DNA of 64,000 nucleotides from Salinimicrobium xinjiangense DSM 19287 (GCF_000423585.1 NZ_AUIG01000022.1:1-64000); one strand, 5' to 3'; shown: positions 52,172 to 61,613, numbered from the stretch's first letter. The notes: a model not told the origin generated them from the sequence alone. Program-made: numbers and translations.

Positions 52172-52522
52172 TTATCTTCTTCTTTCTTTGATACGAGCTT
52201 TTTTACCGGTAAGTTCTCTAAAGTAGTAGATTCTGGCTCTACGAACTTTACCGCGTTTGTTGATCTCGATCTTTTGAAGTGCGGGAAGATTAAGAGGGAA
52301 TATACGTTCCACTCCAACAGTTCCACTCATTTTTCTAATGGTAAAGGTCTGAGAGGCACCGGTTCCTCTTTTCTGAATAACAACTCCGCGGAAAAACTGG
52401 GTACGGGTTTTTTGACCTTCAGTAATTTCATAGTAAACAGTAATAGTATCTCCGGCTGAAAATTCAGGGAAATCTTTTCTTGTTACAAATTCGTCTTGTA
52501 CAAATTTAACTAAGGATTCCAT
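52172..52522 (-). CDS. rplS: 50S ribosomal protein L19
   Basis: L19 (bL19) sits at the interface of the two ribosomal subunits. The 116-aa protein has the family pattern FSAGDTITVYYEITEGQKTR, FRGVVIQKRGTGASQTFTIR, VGVERIFPLNLPALQKIEIN and RGKVRRARIYYFRELTGKKA. It follows trmD on the same strand, as in most bacteria, but has its own -7 element and a structured leader in between. Confidence 0.96.
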   Translation of the reverse strand: MESLVKFVQDEFVTRKDFPEFSAGDTITVYYEITEGQKTRTQFFRGVVIQKRGTGASQTFTIRKMSGTVGVERIFPLNLPALQKIEINKRGKVRRARIYYFRELTGKKARIKERRR

Positions 52523-52590
52523 ATCTGTAATGGTTTAAAAATAAAGTCTGAAGCAACATTCACGGATTTCGCCAGAGGTTGGTTCAGAAA
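52523..52590 (-). promoter_or_regulatory. Structured rplS leader, probable L19 autoregulation site
   Basis: In the leader, TCTGAA-c-CAAC and GTTG-c-TTCAGA (plus-strand 52547-52557 and 52578-52588) form an 11-position stem with one C-C mismatch, enclosing a short apical region. Flavobacterial L19 leaders that bind L19 are a described class (bL19-Flavobacteria). Position and stem fit, but I cannot compare it with the covariance model here. Confidence 0.6.
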
Positions 52591-52596
52591 CGTGTG

Positions 52597-52604
52597 CAAA
52601 AGTA
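52597..52604 (-). promoter_or_regulatory. -7 promoter element of rplS
   Basis: On the minus strand TACTTTTG matches TAnnTTTG. It gives a leader of about 65 nt that contains the stem described at 52523-52590. Confidence 0.6.
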
Positions 52605-52641
52605 ATAAAAAATCTTATTTTTAAAAGGGGTGGAGGTAAAT

Positions 52642-53328
52642 TTATTTCTCCTCTTCAGACAAAAGGTCCGGTCGCAGGATCCTGGTACGTTCATACGCCT
52701 GTTCCTCACGCCATTCTTCAATTTTCGGTGTATTTCCGGAGGTTAAAATTTCAGGGACTTTCCAGCCTTTATACTCGGCCGGTCTGGTGTAAATTGGTGG
52801 AGCAAGTAGATTATCCTGAAACGAATCGGTAAGGGCAGAAGTCTCATTACCCAAAACACCGGGCAATAATCTTATTATTGAATCACACAATACTGCGGCT
52901 CCCAATTCTCCTCCCGAGAGCACGTAATCTCCTATAGAGATCTCCCTGGTAATGAAATGATCCCTAACACGCTGGTCCACTCCTTTATAGTGACCACAAA
53001 GAATGAGAAGATTCTTCTTTAGAGATAATTCATTTGCAATGCCCTGTTTTAGCGTCTCTCCATCTGGTGTTAAATAGATCACCTCGTCATAATCACGTTC
53101 AGACTTTAGCGAAGAAATGCACCGGTCAATAGGTTCGATCATCATGACCATTCCTGCACCTCCTCCAAATTGATAATCATCTACCTGCTTGTAGTTATCT
53201 GTAACATAATCCCGCAGGTTATGCAAATGGATCTCCACATGACCTTTTTCTATGGCCCTTTTGAGGATAGAGGCTTCAAAAGGACTTCGAAGAATGTCAG
53301 GAACTACTGTAATGATATCAATACGCAT
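52642..53328 (-). CDS. trmD: tRNA (guanine-N1-)-methyltransferase
   Basis: TrmD methylates G37 of tRNAs for Leu, Pro and Arg and prevents frameshifting. The 228-aa SPOUT enzyme begins [20 protein letters not shown] and carries [38 protein letters not shown] and [14 protein letters not shown], the trefoil-knot SAM site. The C-terminal domain (about 165-228) ends [10 protein letters not shown]. It is upstream of rplS and has its own -7 element. Confidence 0.96.
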   Translation of the reverse strand: MRIDIITVVPDILRSPFEASILKRAIEKGHVEIHLHNLRDYVTDNYKQVDDYQFGGGAGMVMMIEPIDRCISSLKSERDYDEVIYLTPDGETLKQGIANELSLKKNLLILCGHYKGVDQRVRDHFITREISIGDYVLSGGELGAAVLCDSIIRLLPGVLGNETSALTDSFQDNLLAPPIYTRPAEYKGWKVPEILTSGNTPKIEEWREEQAYERTRILRPDLLSEEEK

Positions 53329-53359
53329 GGAATAGAAGATTTGCTCGTTTACCGGTGCG

Positions 53360-53367
53360 CAAAGTTA
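53360..53367 (-). promoter_or_regulatory. -7 promoter element of trmD
   Basis: On the minus strand TAACTTTG matches TAnnTTTG exactly, 31 bp before the ATG. Confidence 0.6.
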
Positions 53368-53394
53368 ATATAAAAACCCCTTAGGAAAAGCCGG

Positions 53395-53976
53395 TTACTT
53401 GGCTACTTTAAACTGCTTGTTTTTCTCATCCTGAAGAAGACGCCCCAGTCGCTGTTCTTTTTCAAGAGCTTTGACCCTGTAGGCATCAAATTCCTTCTCC
53501 AGCTCTGCAAGATTTTTTCTTGCCTCTGTAGTGTGAACGTGGCTTCTTTTAAACCTGATAATAAAAAGGAGAAGGGCAGCTACCAGAATACCTATTATGC
53601 TCCACATAGTAGTATTATACGAAGCCTTGCTTAAGGATAACCCCAGTACATTTATGCTGTCTTTCTCTTGACTGACTTCGGCCAGATTAGCCTGCAGGGA
53701 TTCCATTTCGGCTCTTAGGTCGGCCATTTTTTGTTCCTGTACTTCTGTAGCTTCTTTAGAGGCAGCAATCTCTTCTTTTAATTCAGCGATTCGGTTTGAT
53801 GTAAGCTTTTGTAAAGTGGTTAGCTGATCGGTATCCACCACTTTATAACCTTTAAAATTGTTCGAATTCGTAATTAGTTCCTGAAAATTTTCATCAATAG
53901 TTGTTTCTGAAGAAACCTGGGAAAATGTATTGAAAATGGTCAAAAGGAAAAGGGAGGCAAATAAGATTTTTTTCAT
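53395..53976 (-). CDS. Exported coiled-coil membrane protein
   Basis: This 193-aa protein has a signal peptide (residues 1-19, ending FSQ), a coiled coil (about 55-108; RIAELKEEIAASKEATEVQE), one membrane helix (about 122-140; WSIIGILVAALLLFIIRF) and a second coiled coil (about 148-185). It probably spans the inner membrane with its N-terminal coil in the periplasm. Flavobacterial relatives are often mislabelled tRNA (guanine-N1)-methyltransferase because they lie beside trmD; no methyltransferase motif is present. Function is unknown. Confidence 0.75.
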   Translation of the reverse strand: MKKILFASLFLLTIFNTFSQVSSETTIDENFQELITNSNNFKGYKVVDTDQLTTLQKLTSNRIAELKEEIAASKEATEVQEQKMADLRAEMESLQANLAEVSQEKDSINVLGLSLSKASYNTTMWSIIGILVAALLLFIIRFKRSHVHTTEARKNLAELEKEFDAYRVKALEKEQRLGRLLQDEKNKQFKVAK

Positions 53977-54149
53977 AGCAGTTATTCAATTTTATTCTCT
54001 ACCACAACGAGTCTTACCAACTGATATTGCCGAAGAATTTTATTTTTTTTCTTCTTTAACTTACTGTGTATCTGTACCCGATGTAAAGGAGGCTGCAAAA
54101 CTAAAGAATAAAAATCGCATCTAAAGATACACCGTGAATAATTTTTTAG

Positions 54150-55217
54150 TTAATCTTTTGATGCTTTCTTTGCCTCCTTAAAGTTGATTTCTTCTTCTAC
54201 ATTTTGACTGAAGGCTTCAAACCATGCATTTTTAAATATATTAAAAATGGTAGCCGTTAGTCCTGCATCAATATTGTTCAGATCTCCTTCGAGAGGGGTC
54301 TTGGTCGCCAGGGTATCTGTTCCCTGATTCTTAAACAGAAATTTAAAGACCCCAACAAATCCTTCCCAGATCTTTTCGAAAAAACCTTTGTCTTCCTCAC
54401 CCAGTAATTCTGTGTCTATAAACATCGGTTTAATGTAACCTTTAAGGTAGCCGTCTGCAATTGCCACTTCTGCATAGAGCTCAAAGGTTCCACGGGCAAA
54501 ATCTACCCCCGCAAACTTCAGGAAAGTTTCATTTAAAGCGGTGACATCTGCCTTTTGAAGGGAAAACTCGAGATCCAGATCGGGAATCTTTTTCATAAGA
54601 TCTATTTTTCCGGTAAGCAAAACACTTCCCCCGCCAAAGGAGACAGCTGTGGCGTGAATACGTGAAGGTAAAGGACCGCCGGTTCGTTCTACATTCCGTA
54701 GATTGGTAGCACTTAAAATTATATGATCCAGAACCAGATCAATCTGTGGATCTTCAGAAAATTCAACATAACTGAATTTTCCATTATTCACCTGGAAATA
54801 ATTGATATCTATAGGAACCAGGTCCCTTAATGCCTGTCTCCAGTCAACAACTGCCGGTTCTCCTTCGGGAGTCTTTTTCTTTTGGTCTTCATAGATATAA
54901 TTTACAACCGGTTCATGTAGATAAATTTCACTTACGATCCTTCCTTTGAACAGAGCCTTCCATTCAATGGAAATATCTGCTTTGGGAATAATTAGAAAGG
55001 GAGTGGAGATATCTGCATTTATTTTATCAAGATGCAGGCCTTCTACAACATAGGCACCACGATATAAAGCAATATCAATATCTTCAACATAGCCGGTGTA
55101 GCCGGGAATGTCGTTAAGGACCCGGTTGACATAATTTCTCAAAAAATAAGGCAGGAGTACCCTGGCTACAATAAGAAGTCCAATGATCCCCAAAAGAATA
55201 TATCTTTTCCTGCTCAT
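54150..55217 (-). CDS. DUF748/AsmA-like envelope protein
   Basis: The start is the ATG at 55217 (MSRKRYILLGIIGLLIVARV), giving 355 aa; an upstream in-frame ATG would overlap the gapdh terminator and is rejected. One N-terminal membrane helix is followed by a large periplasmic domain with AsmA/DUF748 features: VNRVLNDIPGYTGYVEDIDI, YRGAYVVEGLHLDKINA, IVSEIYLHEPVVNYIYEDQK, NYFQVNNGKFSYVEF, and VSFGGGSVLLTGKIDL. Such proteins form long beta grooves implicated in lipid transport to the outer membrane. It lies downstream of gapdh on the same strand, separated by a terminator. Confidence 0.8.
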   Translation of the reverse strand: MSRKRYILLGIIGLLIVARVLLPYFLRNYVNRVLNDIPGYTGYVEDIDIALYRGAYVVEGLHLDKINADISTPFLIIPKADISIEWKALFKGRIVSEIYLHEPVVNYIYEDQKKKTPEGEPAVVDWRQALRDLVPIDINYFQVNNGKFSYVEFSEDPQIDLVLDHIILSATNLRNVERTGGPLPSRIHATAVSFGGGSVLLTGKIDLMKKIPDLDLEFSLQKADVTALNETFLKFAGVDFARGTFELYAEVAIADGYLKGYIKPMFIDTELLGEEDKGFFEKIWEGFVGVFKFLFKNQGTDTLATKTPLEGDLNNIDAGLTATIFNIFKNAWFEAFSQNVEEEINFKEAKKASKD

Positions 55218-55283
55218 GCCGGGTGTATAGGTGTAAAGTTTAAAAAAACCGGCTTTTGCTGCAGTTAAAAGAATAATAAAAAA

Positions 55284-55307
55284 ACCCGCCAACGCAGGTT
55301 GACGGGT
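55284..55307 (-). terminator. Terminator of gapdh
   Basis: ACCCG-c-CAAC (55284-55293) pairs with GTTG-a-CGGGT (55298-55307) with one mismatch, followed on the minus strand by a T run. Confidence 0.8.
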
Positions 55308-55332
55308 AGTGTAACTAATTAAAAAAAAACAA

Positions 55333-56781
55333 TTAATAATAAGTATATCTTCTAACTTTGGCGATATATTTCGCAAGTCTTATCACCTGGTGGCTGTAAC
55401 CATACTCATTGTCATACCAAACATAAAGTACCGCATTTTTACCGTCTTCGGTAACAATTGTCGCATTACTGTCATATATTGATGGCTGGGCAGATCCCAC
55501 AATGTCTGTAGATACCAGTTCGTTGTCGATAGAATATTTTATCTGCTCCACAAGATCTCCTTCAAGAGCATATTTTTTCAGGATTTTGTTGATATCTTCC
55601 TTTGTTGTAGGGGTTTCCAGCTCAAGATTAAGAATAGCCAGCGAACCATTAGGAACGGGAACCCGGATTGCGTTAGAGGTCAATTTACCGTCAAAAATAG
55701 GAAGAGCCTTGGAGACTGCCTGTCCTGCACCAGTCTCAGTGATCACCATGTTAAGTGCGGCTGCCCTACCTCTCCTGTATTTTCTATGCATGTTATCTAC
55801 AAGGTTCTGGTCATTAGTATATGCGTGTATGGTTTCAAGATGACCATGGACAACTCCGAGAGAATCCTGCACTGCTTTTAGAACAGGGGTAATAGCGTTT
55901 GTAGTACATGATGCTGCCGAGAAAATAGATACTTCATCTGGATTATATTCCTTGTGATTCACTCCGTGTACAATATTGGGAACTCCCTTGCCCGGAGCAG
56001 TCAAAAGAACCTTTGTAGCTCCTTTGGAGCTTAGATGTCTGCTTAATGCTTCTTCGTCTCTAAAAGCCCCCGTATTGTCGATGACTAAGGCATCCCGAAT
56101 ACCATAAACAGTATAATCAATTTCTTCGGGTTCGTTTGCAGAGATCATGTGAACTGTGGTTCCATTGATCACAAGGCATTTTTTCTCAGAATTAAAAGAT
56201 ACCGTTCCGGAAAAATCTCCGTGTACGGAATCATTTTTTAGAAGACTAGCTCTCTTTTCAAGAACAGTTTCATCGATCTTTCCCCTGGTGACGATTGCAC
56301 GAAGTCTTAACTGACTTCCTTTGCCTGTACGGGTCATTAATTCCCGGGCAAGAAGCCGGCCAATCCTCCCAAAGCCATAAAGCACTACATCCTTTGGTGT
56401 TAGCTCCTCGACCTTTTTTGCATCTTTTAGCTTGTCTGAAACAAAGGCCGTAGCATTGGCATATTTTTGGTCTTCCAGATGGTATTCATAAGTAAGTTTT
56501 CCAATATCAAGCTTTGAAGGTGGAAAATCCAGCCTCTGAATGGCTTCTGCAATTTCCACCGAATCAAAAATAGAAATAGGTTTTTGAACAAATTCCCCGG
56601 CATACTCATGAAGGTCAAGAATATCACTCACATTTCTGTCGATCAACTGATTTCTGAAAAGGACCAGTTCAATAGACTTATCATACCAAAGGTCACTTAC
56701 GGTCTTAATAAATTGAACTGCCGCCCTTCGGCGATCTGCCTGGAAGGCTAATTCTTTCTCGTAAACTTCGTTCGTGCTCAT
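55333..56781 (-). CDS. Glyceraldehyde-3-phosphate dehydrogenase with N-terminal extension
   Basis: The start is the ATG at 56781 (MSTNEVYEKELAFQADRRRA), giving 482 aa; an upstream ATG in the same frame covers a terminator and is rejected. The NAD site is YGFGRIGRLLAREL (135-148) and the catalytic Cys is C292 (FSAASCTTNAITPV). The first 130 residues are a helical extension absent from ordinary 335-aa GAPDH. The long form is known in flavobacteria and others and may be specialised for glycolysis or gluconeogenesis. It has its own terminator. Confidence 0.92.
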   Translation of the reverse strand: MSTNEVYEKELAFQADRRRAAVQFIKTVSDLWYDKSIELVLFRNQLIDRNVSDILDLHEYAGEFVQKPISIFDSVEIAEAIQRLDFPPSKLDIGKLTYEYHLEDQKYANATAFVSDKLKDAKKVEELTPKDVVLYGFGRIGRLLARELMTRTGKGSQLRLRAIVTRGKIDETVLEKRASLLKNDSVHGDFSGTVSFNSEKKCLVINGTTVHMISANEPEEIDYTVYGIRDALVIDNTGAFRDEEALSRHLSSKGATKVLLTAPGKGVPNIVHGVNHKEYNPDEVSIFSAASCTTNAITPVLKAVQDSLGVVHGHLETIHAYTNDQNLVDNMHRKYRRGRAAALNMVITETGAGQAVSKALPIFDGKLTSNAIRVPVPNGSLAILNLELETPTTKEDINKILKKYALEGDLVEQIKYSIDNELVSTDIVGSAQPSIYDSNATIVTEDGKNAVLYVWYDNEYGYSHQVIRLAKYIAKVRRYTYY

Positions 56782-56856
56782 TATTTTAATTTGGTTGTTT
56801 TGTTTTCGCGGCAAAAATATATATTTCAAACGTTTTCGTAGATGTTTTTTAACAAA

Positions 56857-56888
56857 AAAAATACCTGCTTGCCGGCAGGTATTTTTTT
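56857..56888. terminator. Terminator between the Do-type protease and gapdh
   Basis: AAAAATACCTGC pairs with GCAGGTATTTTT around a short loop (ttgccg). On the minus strand it ends the protease transcript. Confidence 0.82.
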
Positions 56889-56906
56889 GGTTTGTCTTTC
56901 CCCGTA

Positions 56907-58271
56907 TTATCTCCAAACATATTTTTGCTTCTCACCATCGGGAGTTACAAAAGTTACGGTAATGGGTTCTCCGCTTTTTCTCCGCTTCATTACCTTTTCA
57001 ACGTCTTCGATATTCGAAACCGGAGTATTGTCAATGGCTGTAATAATTGTACCATACAGCTGCTCGTTCTGCATTTGAGGAGTGAGTCCTCTTAATATTT
57101 TCACTCCATTGCTTACATTTCTTTGTTTTAATTCTTCGGCAGTCGCATTAGTCACCTCCAGGCCAATCTCAGAGATCTGGAATACTTCAAGTTTGGTTAA
57201 CTTAACATCAAATATCTCGCTTTCTCCATTGCGATTTACCTGTACTTCAACTACATCATTAGGTCTCTTTGATCCGATGTAACCGGTTAAATCTGAAAAC
57301 TTCCGGATATTTACATTGTCAATTCTGGTAATAACATCCCCCGACTGAATTCCGGCTTTGGCAGCTCCGCTTCCATGTTCTACCTGGTCAACGTAGACTC
57401 CTTCAGAAACTTCTACATTAAATTCTCTGGGTAAATTGGCCGCCTGTACACCTCTAATTCCCAAAATTCCCTGTTGTACATCTCCATATTCAATAATATC
57501 TTCCACAATCTTTCGCGCATTATTGGACGGTACGGCAAAAGCGTAACCTACGTAACTTCCCGTTTGAGAGGTAATGGCCGTGTTGATACCAATAAGCTCT
57601 CCATAAATATTCACCAGGGCTCCGCCACTATTACCCGGATTTACTGCGGCATCTGTCTGAATAAAAGAGGACGGAGCAGAGCTCATTCCGAGATCTCTGG
57701 ATTTAGCCGAAATGATCCCGGCAGTTACGGTAGAGGTAAGGTTGAATGGATTTCCTACTGCAAGTACCCATTCCCCGATCCTGGCATTATCGGAATCTCC
57801 AAAAGGAAGGTAATCGAGATCTTTTGCTTTTATTTTTAGTAGCGCAATATCCGATTTCGGATCGGCGCCAATAACCTCTGCCATATAATTTTGATTATTG
57901 TTTAAGGTAACCTGAATCTGGCTGGCGTTCTTGATCACGTGATTATTAGTAACAATGTAACCATCGGGAGAAATAATAACTCCACTTCCTGCTCCCTGTA
58001 ATGCCTGGGAAGTACTCGAAGAAAACGGACTTCTCCTCACTGTTGCCACATTTTTGACGTGAACAACGGCATTGACAGTTTTAAGGGCTGCTTCTGTGAA
58101 ATCTGCGCCATTCTCCCCCGGCAGGGAATTTAGATTCACAGGAGTATAGGCGGGAATTCGGGGGCTTTCTGTAATTAATATGGCATCGTCATCAAAAAAG
58201 AGAAGATATCCCCCGAGGGTAAGGACTCCGCTCAAAATGCAGATCATTAATAAACTTGCTGTTTTTTTCAT
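56907..58271 (-). CDS. Periplasmic serine protease, Do/DegQ family
   Basis: This 454-aa HtrA-type protease has an N-terminal signal/anchor (residues 1-26) and a trypsin-like domain with triad H111 (TNNHVIKNA), D141 (KSDIALLKIK) and S215 (NPGNSGGALV), then two PDZ domains (about 255-345 and 365-450: GILGIRGVQAANLPREFNVE; IGSKRPNDVVEVQV). It degrades or refolds damaged envelope proteins. It is divergent from dapF. Confidence 0.94.
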   Translation of the reverse strand: MKKTASLLMICILSGVLTLGGYLLFFDDDAILITESPRIPAYTPVNLNSLPGENGADFTEAALKTVNAVVHVKNVATVRRSPFSSSTSQALQGAGSGVIISPDGYIVTNNHVIKNASQIQVTLNNNQNYMAEVIGADPKSDIALLKIKAKDLDYLPFGDSDNARIGEWVLAVGNPFNLTSTVTAGIISAKSRDLGMSSAPSSFIQTDAAVNPGNSGGALVNIYGELIGINTAITSQTGSYVGYAFAVPSNNARKIVEDIIEYGDVQQGILGIRGVQAANLPREFNVEVSEGVYVDQVEHGSGAAKAGIQSGDVITRIDNVNIRKFSDLTGYIGSKRPNDVVEVQVNRNGESEIFDVKLTKLEVFQISEIGLEVTNATAEELKQRNVSNGVKILRGLTPQMQNEQLYGTIITAIDNTPVSNIEDVEKVMKRRKSGEPITVTFVTPDGEKQKYVWR

Positions 58272-58395
58272 ATTTCTGAATGTATTTGTATTAATATTTA
58301 TGGTTTATGTGCCGACTTACAGATGCTCTTATGCTATTAAGCCGGGACCTTATTTTTTATTCTTTATTGTATCTTTACCCCTTCAAATTTACCTG

Positions 58396-59184
58396 ATGAA
58401 GCTTATATTTTATAAATACCAGGGAACGGGGAATGACTTTGTTATGGTTGATAACCGTCTACCACAAGTATCCAAAAATGATACCAATCTAATCCGGTCA
58501 CTCTGTGACAGAAAATTTGGCATTGGAGCCGATGGCCTTATTCTTTTGGATAATCCCGATAGTAGCGCAGAGGATTTTAAAATGATTTATTTTAATGCAG
58601 ATGGAAATGAGAGCAGTATGTGCGGAAACGGAGGAAGATGCCTTGTTGCCTTTGCAAAATATTTAGGTATTGTAAAGGATAAAGCTATTTTCACCGCGAT
58701 TGATGGCTTGCATGAAGCTACCATAGAGAATGAACTTGTAGGACTTAAAATGATGAATGTTTCTGAAATTAAGGAGATGGGAAATGCCGTATTTCTGAAT
58801 ACAGGTTCACCTCATCATGTCATTTTTTCAGAAGAGGTGGATAACATTAACGTGAAAGAGGAAGGTGCGGCAGTGCGCTACTCAGAGCAGTATTCAGAAA
58901 TTGGAGGCACAAATGTCAATTTTGTTTCGACTGTGGATAAATCAACTTTTAAAGTAAGAACTTACGAAAGAGGAGTTGAAGATGAAACTTTGTCCTGTGG
59001 AACGGGAGTCACGGCGGTCGCTCTCGCAGCTTTTGCTACAAAGCGGAGTGAGGTAACTACGATTCACCTGGAAACCCCCGGGGGACAACTCGCAGTGAAT
59101 TTTACACCCGATGGAAAAGGTTTTAAAGAAATTTGGTTAACCGGGCCTGCAAAACAGGTTTTTAAAGGAGAGGTAACGTGGTGA
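58396..59184 (+). CDS. dapF: Diaminopimelate epimerase
   Basis: DapF converts LL- to meso-diaminopimelate for peptidoglycan and lysine. The start is the ATG at 58396 (MKLIFYKYQGTGNDFVMVDN), giving 262 aa; the longer upstream ATG at 58180 overlaps the divergent protease gene and adds a non-family segment. Both catalytic Cys are present: C76 (SSMCGNGGRC) and C201 (TLSCGTGVTAVA). It overlaps the next gene by 7 bp, so dapF, the acetyltransferase and mltG form an operon. Confidence 0.94.
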   Translation: MKLIFYKYQGTGNDFVMVDNRLPQVSKNDTNLIRSLCDRKFGIGADGLILLDNPDSSAEDFKMIYFNADGNESSMCGNGGRCLVAFAKYLGIVKDKAIFTAIDGLHEATIENELVGLKMMNVSEIKEMGNAVFLNTGSPHHVIFSEEVDNINVKEEGAAVRYSEQYSEIGGTNVNFVSTVDKSTFKVRTYERGVEDETLSCGTGVTAVALAAFATKRSEVTTIHLETPGGQLAVNFTPDGKGFKEIWLTGPAKQVFKGEVTW

Positions 59185-59699
59185 CATTAAAGGGAGAAAT
59201 GGTTTATTTACGTGCACTTGAACCCGAAGATCTTGATTTTCTTTTTGAAGTAGAGAATAATGAAGATTTCTGGGAGGTAAGTGCTACGAGCGTACCATTT
59301 TCCAGATATATACTTAAGCAGTATCTGGAGAATTCTCATAAAGATATTTTTGAGGTGAAACAGTTGCGGCTGGTGATTTGCTCTAATGAGGGGGAGACTT
59401 TAGGCTTTATTGATATTTTTGATTTTGATCCCCGCAACCGTCGGGCTGCTCTTGGAATACTTATTGTTCAGAAGAAGAACCGGAACAAAGGTTATGGTAA
59501 AGAAGCTCTCGACCTTGTTTGTAAATACTGCTTTACACATTTAGGTTTGCATCAGGTTTATGCCAATATAGGAGAAGATAATCTTACAAGTAAACTCCTT
59601 TTTGAGAAAGCCGGCTTTAGTCTTGCTGCTACTAAAAAAGACTGGAACCTTATAGATGATGTATATAAGACTGAGCTTACTTATCAATTGATCAATTAA
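59178..59699 (+). CDS. GNAT-family N-acetyltransferase
   Basis: This 173-aa protein follows the GNAT fold, with the acetyl-CoA loop QKKNRNKGYGKEALDLVC (about residues 94-111) and the N-terminal LKGEMVYLRALEPEDLDFLF of RimJ/RimL-like members. It probably acetylates the N-terminus of a protein or a small amine. It starts at GTG 59178 (or the adjacent GTG 59181) inside dapF and ends 1 bp before mltG. Confidence 0.83.
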   Translation: MVTLKGEMVYLRALEPEDLDFLFEVENNEDFWEVSATSVPFSRYILKQYLENSHKDIFEVKQLRLVICSNEGETLGFIDIFDFDPRNRRAALGILIVQKKNRNKGYGKEALDLVCKYCFTHLGLHQVYANIGEDNLTSKLLFEKAGFSLAATKKDWNLIDDVYKTELTYQLIN

Positions 59700-59700
59700 T

Positions 59701-60744
59701 ATGTACATAAAAAAAATTCTTTTGATAATTGCCCTTTTAGGCATTTTGGGTTTGGCGGGCTTCTCCTTTTATATATACAAAGTGATTTTTGATGCCAACA
59801 CTGCTTTCAATGAAGAAACAGTAGAGATTTATGTACCTACAGGCGCTACTTATACAGATGTAAAGGAGAAGTTAGCACCCTTACTAAAGGATGGGGAGAA
59901 GTTTGATCTTATAGCTCAAAAAAAAGGTTATACGGGGAATGTAAAGGCAGGAAGGTTCATTCTTAAAAGAGGAATGAGTAATAATGACATTATAAACACC
60001 TTAAGGAGTACGAATGCACCTGTTTGGGTGACTTTTAACAACCAGGAGCGTCTGGAGAATCTTGCGGGGAGGGTAGCACAACAAATAGAGGCAGATAGTC
60101 TTTCACTGCTCCGCGTGATGCAGGATTCTGCTTTCCTGCAAGAAAACAACTTCAGGGAAAGAAATGCTCTGTCTATGTACATCCCTAATAAGTATCAGTT
60201 CTTTTGGAATACCTCTGCTGAAGAATTCCGCCAACGAATGAAAACAGAATATGATCGTTTCTGGAACCAGGAAAGGCAGAAAAAAGCAAAGGAGATCGGA
60301 TTAACTCCTCATGAGGTAATGGTATTGGCTTCCATTGTTCAGAAAGAAACAGCTAAGGTGGATGAAAGGCCGAAAGTAGCCGGAGTCTATATGAACCGTA
60401 TTCAAAAAGGATGGAGACTGGAAGCAGACCCTACTGTTATCTATGCTTTGAAGGATGTGAATCAAAATTTTGACACCATTATTAAAAGGGTACTTTACAA
60501 AGACCTTAAAATAGATTCTCCCTATAATACCTATCTATACCGCCATCTTCCGCCGGGACCTATTACTATGCCCGACATCACTTCTATAGATGCAGTCCTG
60601 GATTATGAGGATCATGACTATTTTTATTTTGTGGCCGATGTGCAAAATTTTGGCTATCATAAATTCGCAAAAACACTTTCCCAGCACAATGCGAATAAAA
60701 GAGAATACGTGCGTTGGATAAATCAACAGCGTATCAACAGGTAA
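59701..60744 (+). CDS. mltG: Endolytic transglycosylase MltG
   Basis: MltG cleaves nascent peptidoglycan glycan strands. The 347-aa protein has one N-terminal membrane helix (about residues 6-27), a LysM-like domain and the YceG catalytic domain with Glu216 (LASIVQKETAKVDERPKVAG, VYMNRIQKGWRLEADPTVIY). This matches the catalytic Glu218 of E. coli. It lies 1 bp after the acetyltransferase gene and is third in the dapF operon. Its presence with dapF makes a cell-wall gene group. Confidence 0.92.
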   Translation: MYIKKILLIIALLGILGLAGFSFYIYKVIFDANTAFNEETVEIYVPTGATYTDVKEKLAPLLKDGEKFDLIAQKKGYTGNVKAGRFILKRGMSNNDIINTLRSTNAPVWVTFNNQERLENLAGRVAQQIEADSLSLLRVMQDSAFLQENNFRERNALSMYIPNKYQFFWNTSAEEFRQRMKTEYDRFWNQERQKKAKEIGLTPHEVMVLASIVQKETAKVDERPKVAGVYMNRIQKGWRLEADPTVIYALKDVNQNFDTIIKRVLYKDLKIDSPYNTYLYRHLPPGPITMPDITSIDAVLDYEDHDYFYFVADVQNFGYHKFAKTLSQHNANKREYVRWINQQRINR

Positions 60745-60877
60745 CCGGCTGCATCTTAATAATTTAAAAGCCATACTAAATATGTTTTTGGCACGTTAAA
60801 TGCTTTATTCTGGAAAACTGAGAAAATCCATTAAGAATGGTTTAACATGCTGATAGTAAGATTATTAAAATTATTCT

Positions 60878-60885
60878 TACATTTG
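60878..60885 (+). promoter_or_regulatory. -7 promoter element (TACATTTG)
   Basis: Exact TAnnTTTG match, 53 bp before the ATG at 60939. Confidence 0.55.
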
Positions 60886-60938
60886 TCGGCCGAATTAAGG
60901 AAATCTGTAAGGCTTTTCTCGGAGCAAAAACAAATAGG

Positions 60939-61613
60939 ATGAAGAAGAAAGTTGCAAAATTTTCAGTATTACCGGTTGTAGGAGCATCTATATTCTTTTA
61001 TAGCTTTTCGACTAAAAAAGCACAGGATTTTACCGATGCTGTTCTGGAAGAATTCAAAACAGTTAACGAGGAGATGATCTTTGAAGTACCCGCAGCACCA
61101 GATGTTGCGATGATTGATCCTGAAGTTCACGCTTACCCGGAACTTGGAAAATCATACCTTGCTTTTAAAGAGGCTGTTGGTTTCAAGGAATCTGGTGGAG
61201 ATTACAAGATCATTAATGAATTCGGATACATGGGGAAATATCAGTTTGGGAGAGGAACTCTTAAATTGATTGGGATAAGAGATACTAATCTTTTCTTAAA
61301 TTCTCCAGATCTTCAGGAGGAGGCGTTTTATGCCAATGCTTCCCGAAACAAGTGGGTTTTACGCAAGGACATTGCACAATTTCAGGATAAGGTGGTAAAT
61401 GGTATTCAGATAACTGAATCAGGAATACTCGCAGCCGCACATCTTGCTGGTCCCGGTAATGTGAAAAAATTTCTTAGAAGCAATGGCACGAACAGTTTTA
61501 ATGACGGATTCGGAACTTCAATAAAGCATTATTTCAAAAAATTTGCGGGATACGATACTTCTTCAATAGTGCCGGATAAGGCCGCGAAGGTTAATAATCC
61601 TTCTGTAATATAA
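60939..61613 (+). CDS. Lysozyme-like peptidoglycan hydrolase (exported)
   Basis: This 224-aa protein has an N-terminal signal/anchor (about residues 1-24). The core AFKEAVGFKESGGDYKIINE and FGYMGKYQFG (about 76-104) carries a probable catalytic Glu84 as in lytic transglycosylases, followed by GILAAAHLAGPGNVKKFL (about 165-182). It fits the lysozyme-like superfamily and would cut glycan strands in the periplasm. It lies just after mltG but with its own promoter. It converges on the 61591 gene with a 23-bp overlap of the 3' ends. Confidence 0.8.
   Translation: MKKKVAKFSVLPVVGASIFFYSFSTKKAQDFTDAVLEEFKTVNEEMIFEVPAAPDVAMIDPEVHAYPELGKSYLAFKEAVGFKESGGDYKIINEFGYMGKYQFGRGTLKLIGIRDTNLFLNSPDLQEEAFYANASRNKWVLRKDIAQFQDKVVNGIQITESGILAAAHLAGPGNVKKFLRSNGTNSFNDGFGTSIKHYFKKFAGYDTSSIVPDKAAKVNNPSVI

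Noticed and set aside
53395-53976. Second tRNA methyltransferase next to trmD
   Set aside because: The protein is an exported coiled-coil membrane protein with no SAM or SPOUT motif.
56782-56916. Upstream extension of gapdh
   Set aside because: It would translate through a strong terminator hairpin with repeated Cys/Lys-rich residues; the ATG at 56781 begins the family sequence.
58180-58395. Upstream extension of dapF
   Set aside because: It overlaps the divergent protease gene and adds non-family residues before the canonical N-terminus.
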